In this document: one piece after another, positions 43,585-47,500 of the stretch
Position numbering within the stretch: the first letter of the stretch is position 1
Layout: each line of letters begins with the position of its first letter
DNA from: Symbiodinium natans
Lineage: Eukaryota; Sar; Dinophyceae; Suessiales; Symbiodiniaceae
Reading direction: 5' to 3'
Assembly (NCBI GenBank): GCA_905221605.1
Contig: CAJNDS010000047.1
Location: 1,035,868-1,083,367, forward strand
Length of the DNA stretch: 47,500 bases
Notes under the pieces: model-generated
What the model saw: the letters and a program-made list of their open reading frames with translations, nothing else
Told to the model about the DNA's origin: nothing
Database searches by the model: none
Made by a program: the position numbers and the translations under genes

Positions 43585-45179
43585 GTAAGAATCCGGCTGC
43601 TTGGTGCTGTACTGGCGTAGGTTGACTCCCGCTTCTCCACCTGTGCTCTCAGGAGGACGGGGCTGGTACCAGACGATTGCCAAAGCAGCCAAGCCTCCGA
43701 TGTCGAGTTCCCCTCCGCAGCGGAAGCTGCCTCTTCGGAGGCATCTTGGGGGGGGGGATCATGGGGAAGTAGAGCCATGAGTAGCCATGAAGTACTGAAG
43801 AACTCAAGCTGCTTGAACTGGCAGGGGCGCGCCGACGTACTGCCGGGCTGGAATCTGCCGCCAGAGGGTGCCAACAAGCAGGGGCAGCCGACTCTTGGGT
43901 GAAAGTGCCCCCGAAAAGGGGGGGGGAGGGGGGAGGGGAGTTGGGGGGTTGGTAGGTGATGGAGGGAGGGTGAGTACGGGGCTCTATGGGCTCTGAATTG
44001 TGGCCCACTGTATGCCTGCATGGTTTGCACAAGATCTTTAGGGAACTCATGTGCTCTCTGCCTGGTTAATTGCTGAGTCAAGGCACTGGCCCTGCAGCCT
44101 CATGTGATCGGTTTGAAGGGCCAACGCTGCCTGGCCCTGCTCTGGCGGGCAAGTTCTCACCAAAGTTTGCCGAATGCCGCATTGAAGGATGCTACTCGTA
44201 GACTGATCGTAGACTCATCTTCAGGAACTCATCGAGGCGTGTTGTCAGATGTCAACTGTGTGTTCTTGCGCCCCCGCACAATTTCTCAGATTTGTGGGAC
44301 TCTGTATGAACAGGCGTCCCTGTCCTGATTCGTTGCAATCTCCAAATGTCCGAAAAAAAGCAGACCCACGCTGAATTGCGCAAGGCACGGCCCATGAATC
44401 ACCTTCACCTGGCCTGCCGTTTTCGGCAAGCCTAACAGCAAACCTCCCAAACTAGAGATCTAAAGGCCACGCATCGCTGTGCCTCGCCGCCATTGAACAT
44501 GAACAAGTCCTGGATAAGTGTGAAGATACCCACTAGGCGTTCTTTCCATTGCATGTTTCTTTGCCGCGCGCGTGGGGGTGCTGCCTTTGCAGATGGGAAG
44601 ACGCAGGCTTCCCGCTGCTTGTGCAGAATGGCCTCAAAACGGCACAAACTCCGAAGCTTTCCCGTTTGTGCCGCAAGAAAAGGGAGGTGTCACCGGACCC
44701 TTTTTCGAGCTGGGCTGGTTAGGGTTGGTGTTTTTTCTCGTATGTGACAATATGGTTTCAAGTTGAGGCAATGTTTGTGGGCCGTCTTGAAGGCTCCCAC
44801 TTGAACTACTGAGCTTGGGCACATCTGAACATCATACCTTGACCCCCTCCGACTAGAAGGAAGGGTCTCCATAAAGCAGCCGGGTAACCCTTGCAGCAAC
44901 TCTAAAGGCTCCTGATCCTAAGCTGGTTCTCCAACTTCAATCCCTGAACCCCCCGGAAAAGATTGTGCTGGTTGCAGCCTGGACTTGGAGTTTGATGCGA
45001 TGGAGGTTTAGGTCGTGTGGGGTTCAGGGGTTTTGTGATTATGAACTTCCCCAGAGAGTCCCGAAGCAGTGACACTGAGCGACACAGACAAACCCTCGGG
45101 GTGAGGTTGGGTGAGTCACATGTAAGTGGGGGGCACCACCATGGCACGAATGTAGATAGTACCAATAAACATGTGCAGG

Positions 45180-45210
<31 letters not shown>

Positions 45211-45467
45211 CATGTGCAGGCATTCAGCAACATGAATACGTCCCCAGACCTCCCAAAACCACCAGGCAGCAGCAGTAGCTCGGCGGCAGAGTCAGCACCT
45301 GCATATACATGTATATGGCAATTGCATGTACACGTCGCGTTGCGCAGGAGCCCCCTTGATGCTGTGATCGAGGCCAACCCCCCCAACCGGCACAAGGTGA
45401 CCACTACAGCCCTACCTGAGCCACCCCGAGTAGTCTTAAAGAGCCACAAGCTGCCTTGGCCTGGGCC
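43585..45467. other. Intergenic or intronic with several short candidate exons
   Basis: A G-rich stretch lies at 43917-43960. A + frame ending at TAG 44201 reads RFEGPTLPGPALAGKFSPK. Another after CTTTGCAG (44591)reads MGRRRLPAACAEWPQNG. An AATC array is at 45178-45207. A + ORF at 45232-45471 (MNTSPDLPKPPGSSSSSAAE) overlaps the next start codon. Confidence 0.35.
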
Positions 45468-46491
45468 ATGAGCACCTCGAGCGATTCGGAGGAGGAGGCT
45501 CGGCCAGGCAGAGGACTCCGGCTGCTGGGTTGTGCCGTGTCGCTGCACAAGACACGTCTGAATCACACACATCCATTCAAACATTCTGCCACATGTATGA
45601 AGAGTGAGATGTTCTCGGGTTCCCCCCCAGCCATGAAAGAGGGTGTGGCGAGGTCCTTCTCGGGGTGCTAGGAACAGCACTCTGCTCGGAGGAAAGATCC
45701 TCCAGCGGCACAAGAGGGAGCTGAAGGCTTAGGGGGGAGGAGCAGAGTCCTATAGTAAAACCCGGGCCGCGCAGCAGACGTATAGAGGTTCAGATTGAAA
45801 AAGGGTTGTAGGCTTCGGGTCTACACTTGAAAGTGAGTTCTGTCACATTCTGGCAGGCACTGCAGGAGCAAAAGCGCCTGGAAGCCGGTTGCTCGAAGCA
45901 ACACAGATTGGTGGGGGGGGGGGGGGGCGGGGGTCAATGGGCCGGCAGTAGGTTGGCCCTTACGGTGACACACGCGGCGAGCCGCGACTGTTCGCTTTGC
46001 TGGTCAGAGGGTAATGTACATGTGCAAAGGTAAGTTGACGAGCTTCGCGAAGGCCAAGCGCGAGCAGAGGAAATTGGAGGTGCGGCAGGAAAAGCGGGAT
46101 TTGGAGGAGAAGTTCCGGGCGCTCGAGGAGGAACTGAAAGCCAAGCATCAAGTTGAGCTCCAGCAGCTGCCAGGGGAGGAGGATTCTGTTGAGGCCGGGC
46201 TCAGCAAACTCAGCAAACTCCAGCGTTCTTCTCACACTCATTCACACTTGTCGCATGACACATCAGAAGAGCACGCCCAGCTAAGGCCTCCAACCAAGTG
46301 GATGGCAATGGATACGACAGCTTGGACATGGAGGGAGGTGCGGGTCGCAGCTGCCGCACATTGCCGCACGCAGAGTCGGGGAGCCCTCTGCCAGTCCCCT
46401 CCCTATCAAAGGTACAAGAAAAGCACGTCTGCAAAAGAAGAAAGACTTGCTGGCAGAGATCGAGAAGGAGTTGCGGGAAGAGGGCACCTGA
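45468..46491 (+). CDS. Small coiled-coil protein resembling the N-terminal region of OTUD6 (five exons)
   Basis: Exons by phase: 45468-45497, 45857-45883, 46053-46193, 46286-46337 and 46412-46491. They total 330 nt, 109 codons plus TGA at 46489-46491. The protein starts MSTSSDSEEEALQEQKRLE, continues with a long charged coiled coil (KFRALEEELKAKHQVELQQL), an acidic linker (VDGNGYDSLDMEGG) and a basic helix (KARLQKKKDLLAEIEKE). The order of coiled coil, KHxxEL, acidic linker and SKAQKRR-like helix recalls OTU deubiquitinase OTUD6 before its catalytic domain. No OTU domain follows before the stop, so it is either a free N-terminal homologue or the final TGA lies in a further intron. Three introns start GC and one GT. 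The first two exons are 30 and 27 nt, so their assignment rests on phase and sense only. Confidence 0.55.
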
Positions 46492-46870
46492 AGCGAAGCC
46501 ATAGCAATTGAGGTTTCACCTCGGTTTGTACATACGTGTGATCTGTCTCTGGCTTTGCCATGCTCATTTGAGTTGCTTTCTGTGGGCCCTGTAAGACGTC
46601 ACAAAGATGCCCGGCCCGTTTCTATATCAGTGCTGAGCCCTCCCCTCTTAGCACGTTCTCTGCATTCGACACAAAAACTCTCTGCGCTCGACAAAACTTG
46701 ACATGGTGGCAACATGCTCCGAGCAAAACCAAGCCTGTGGAGACTCTAGGGGTATGTGTATGTGTCTATACATACATACACACATCATGCAGGTATGACA
46801 TATGATTTTATGCTTATAGCGTATCTGTTGAATACATCAAGGAAATAAAGAAATAAAAATAGGTGTAAGT

Positions 46871-46892
46871 TATGTATATATATATATATATA
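46871..46892. repeat. TA microsatellite
   Basis: A pure TA run lies between two candidate genes, in an AT-rich intergenic region (46740-46900) with CATA units. Confidence 0.9.
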
Positions 46893-46929
46893 TCTTCTCT
46901 CTTGTATACCTCATCTGTTGCCATCTTTG

Positions 46930-47500
46930 TTGCTTGGCCTGGCATCGCAAAAGCCGGAGGTCGCCGAGAAGGCAGCAAAAGCCGCAGTGGCAGCCACTTG
47001 GATTCGTTCCGGCATGCCGGGGTATGGGTTTGAGGGCTTAAGGGTTTAAGATTCGGGTTTGGGGTTGGTAAGCTTTTCGAGAGAGGCAACGGAAGATGAA
47101 CACAAAGGTCGTGGCAGAGGCGAGGACAAGCTGGTGCCTGCGGCCGCGCCCCAGCGGGTGAGAATTCAATCCTTCGAGGCAGCTTGGCTGGAACGTTTGC
47201 TCCACTTTAGGCGAGGTGCGCATGAGAGTCATCAGAACGTAGAGGCGTTTTTCAGCTGTTTGCCAGTTCCCCGCCAGTTCCTTTTACTCTTCGTGCCTTC
47301 CGCCTCAGGAGATCCTGGCAGCTGTGCGCTCGGGTGCCATGCCGTCCATGATGCCAGGGGCCCAGCAAGTACTACAGCAAAATGCATTCGTAGGCACACA
47401 GATCTCAGAGACACGGTATCAGAGGGTATGTGATGGTATATGCGCAGTGACGCCCAGAAATATACGCCAGGCCTGCCAGGGCTGGCTCGGCTTTGCAACC
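46930..47500 (+). CDS. Unrecognised gene running off the right edge
   Basis: Exons: about 46945-47021 (frame AKAGGRREGSKSRSGSHLD, donor GTATGG in phase 0), 47086-47157 (ATEDEHKGRGRGEDKLVPA, donor GTGAGA) and 47309-47425 (EILAAVRSGAMPSMMPGAQQ then ISETRYQR, donor GTATGT). The last two join in phase 0 with conventional GT-AG borders, unlike most introns here. The first exon also has an alternative frame (QKPEVAEKAAKAAVAATW). The gene continues beyond 47500 and no family is recognised. Confidence 0.5.

Overview
The window looks like nuclear DNA of a dinoflagellate, most likely from the Symbiodiniaceae or a close relative. That assignment is inference from gene structure, not from a marker gene. 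Coding sequence comes as exons of roughly 30-800 bp separated by introns of about 70-500 bp. Most introns I could fix by reading frame begin with GA or GC rather than GT, and the exon-intron junctions carry short direct repeats of the AG|G type. Almost every convincing exon is on the + strand. Microsatellites and degenerate TTTAGGG-like tracts are abundant. I see no bacterial operons, tRNA, rRNA or CRISPR array.

Layout. 1-2066: ends of up to three upstream genes, all weakly supported. 2184-6460: a complete 11-exon DEAD-box RNA helicase of the DDX31/Dbp7 ribosome-biogenesis family (850 aa after splicing), the best supported gene. 7018-12633: exons of a PP2C-like phosphatase whose motifs appear in the right order but are split by an apparently intronless gene at 9128-10495 encoding a TPR plus glycosyltransferase-like protein. 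13324-13975: a 650-bp TG tract. 16136-19083: a second PP2C-like gene with altered catalytic motifs and a C-terminal zinc ribbon. 19084-34000: mostly intronic or intergenic sequence with scattered candidate exons, a 270-bp direct repeat pair, a 40-bp minisatellite and telomere-like relics. 35071-37569: a leucine-rich-repeat gene. 38640-39610: an array of 17 CTCGAG-centred palindromes, mostly spaced exactly 52 bp. 39640-41035: a hairpin-forming telomere-like minisatellite. 42717-47500: several small genes, including a micro-exon coiled-coil gene (45468-46491, 109 aa) resembling the N-terminal part of OTUD6 deubiquitinases, and a gene that runs off the right edge.

The genes do not form a pathway. 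The helicase would act in the nucleolus on pre-60S particles. The two PP2C-like proteins keep the fold signature but have lost metal-binding positions, which suggests regulatory pseudophosphatases. The most unusual features are the 52-bp palindrome array with its higher-order mirror symmetry, and the intronless gene sitting inside the split PP2C gene.

Exon coordinates were derived by hand from frame, phase, family motifs and AG acceptors. Transcript data would be needed to confirm them.
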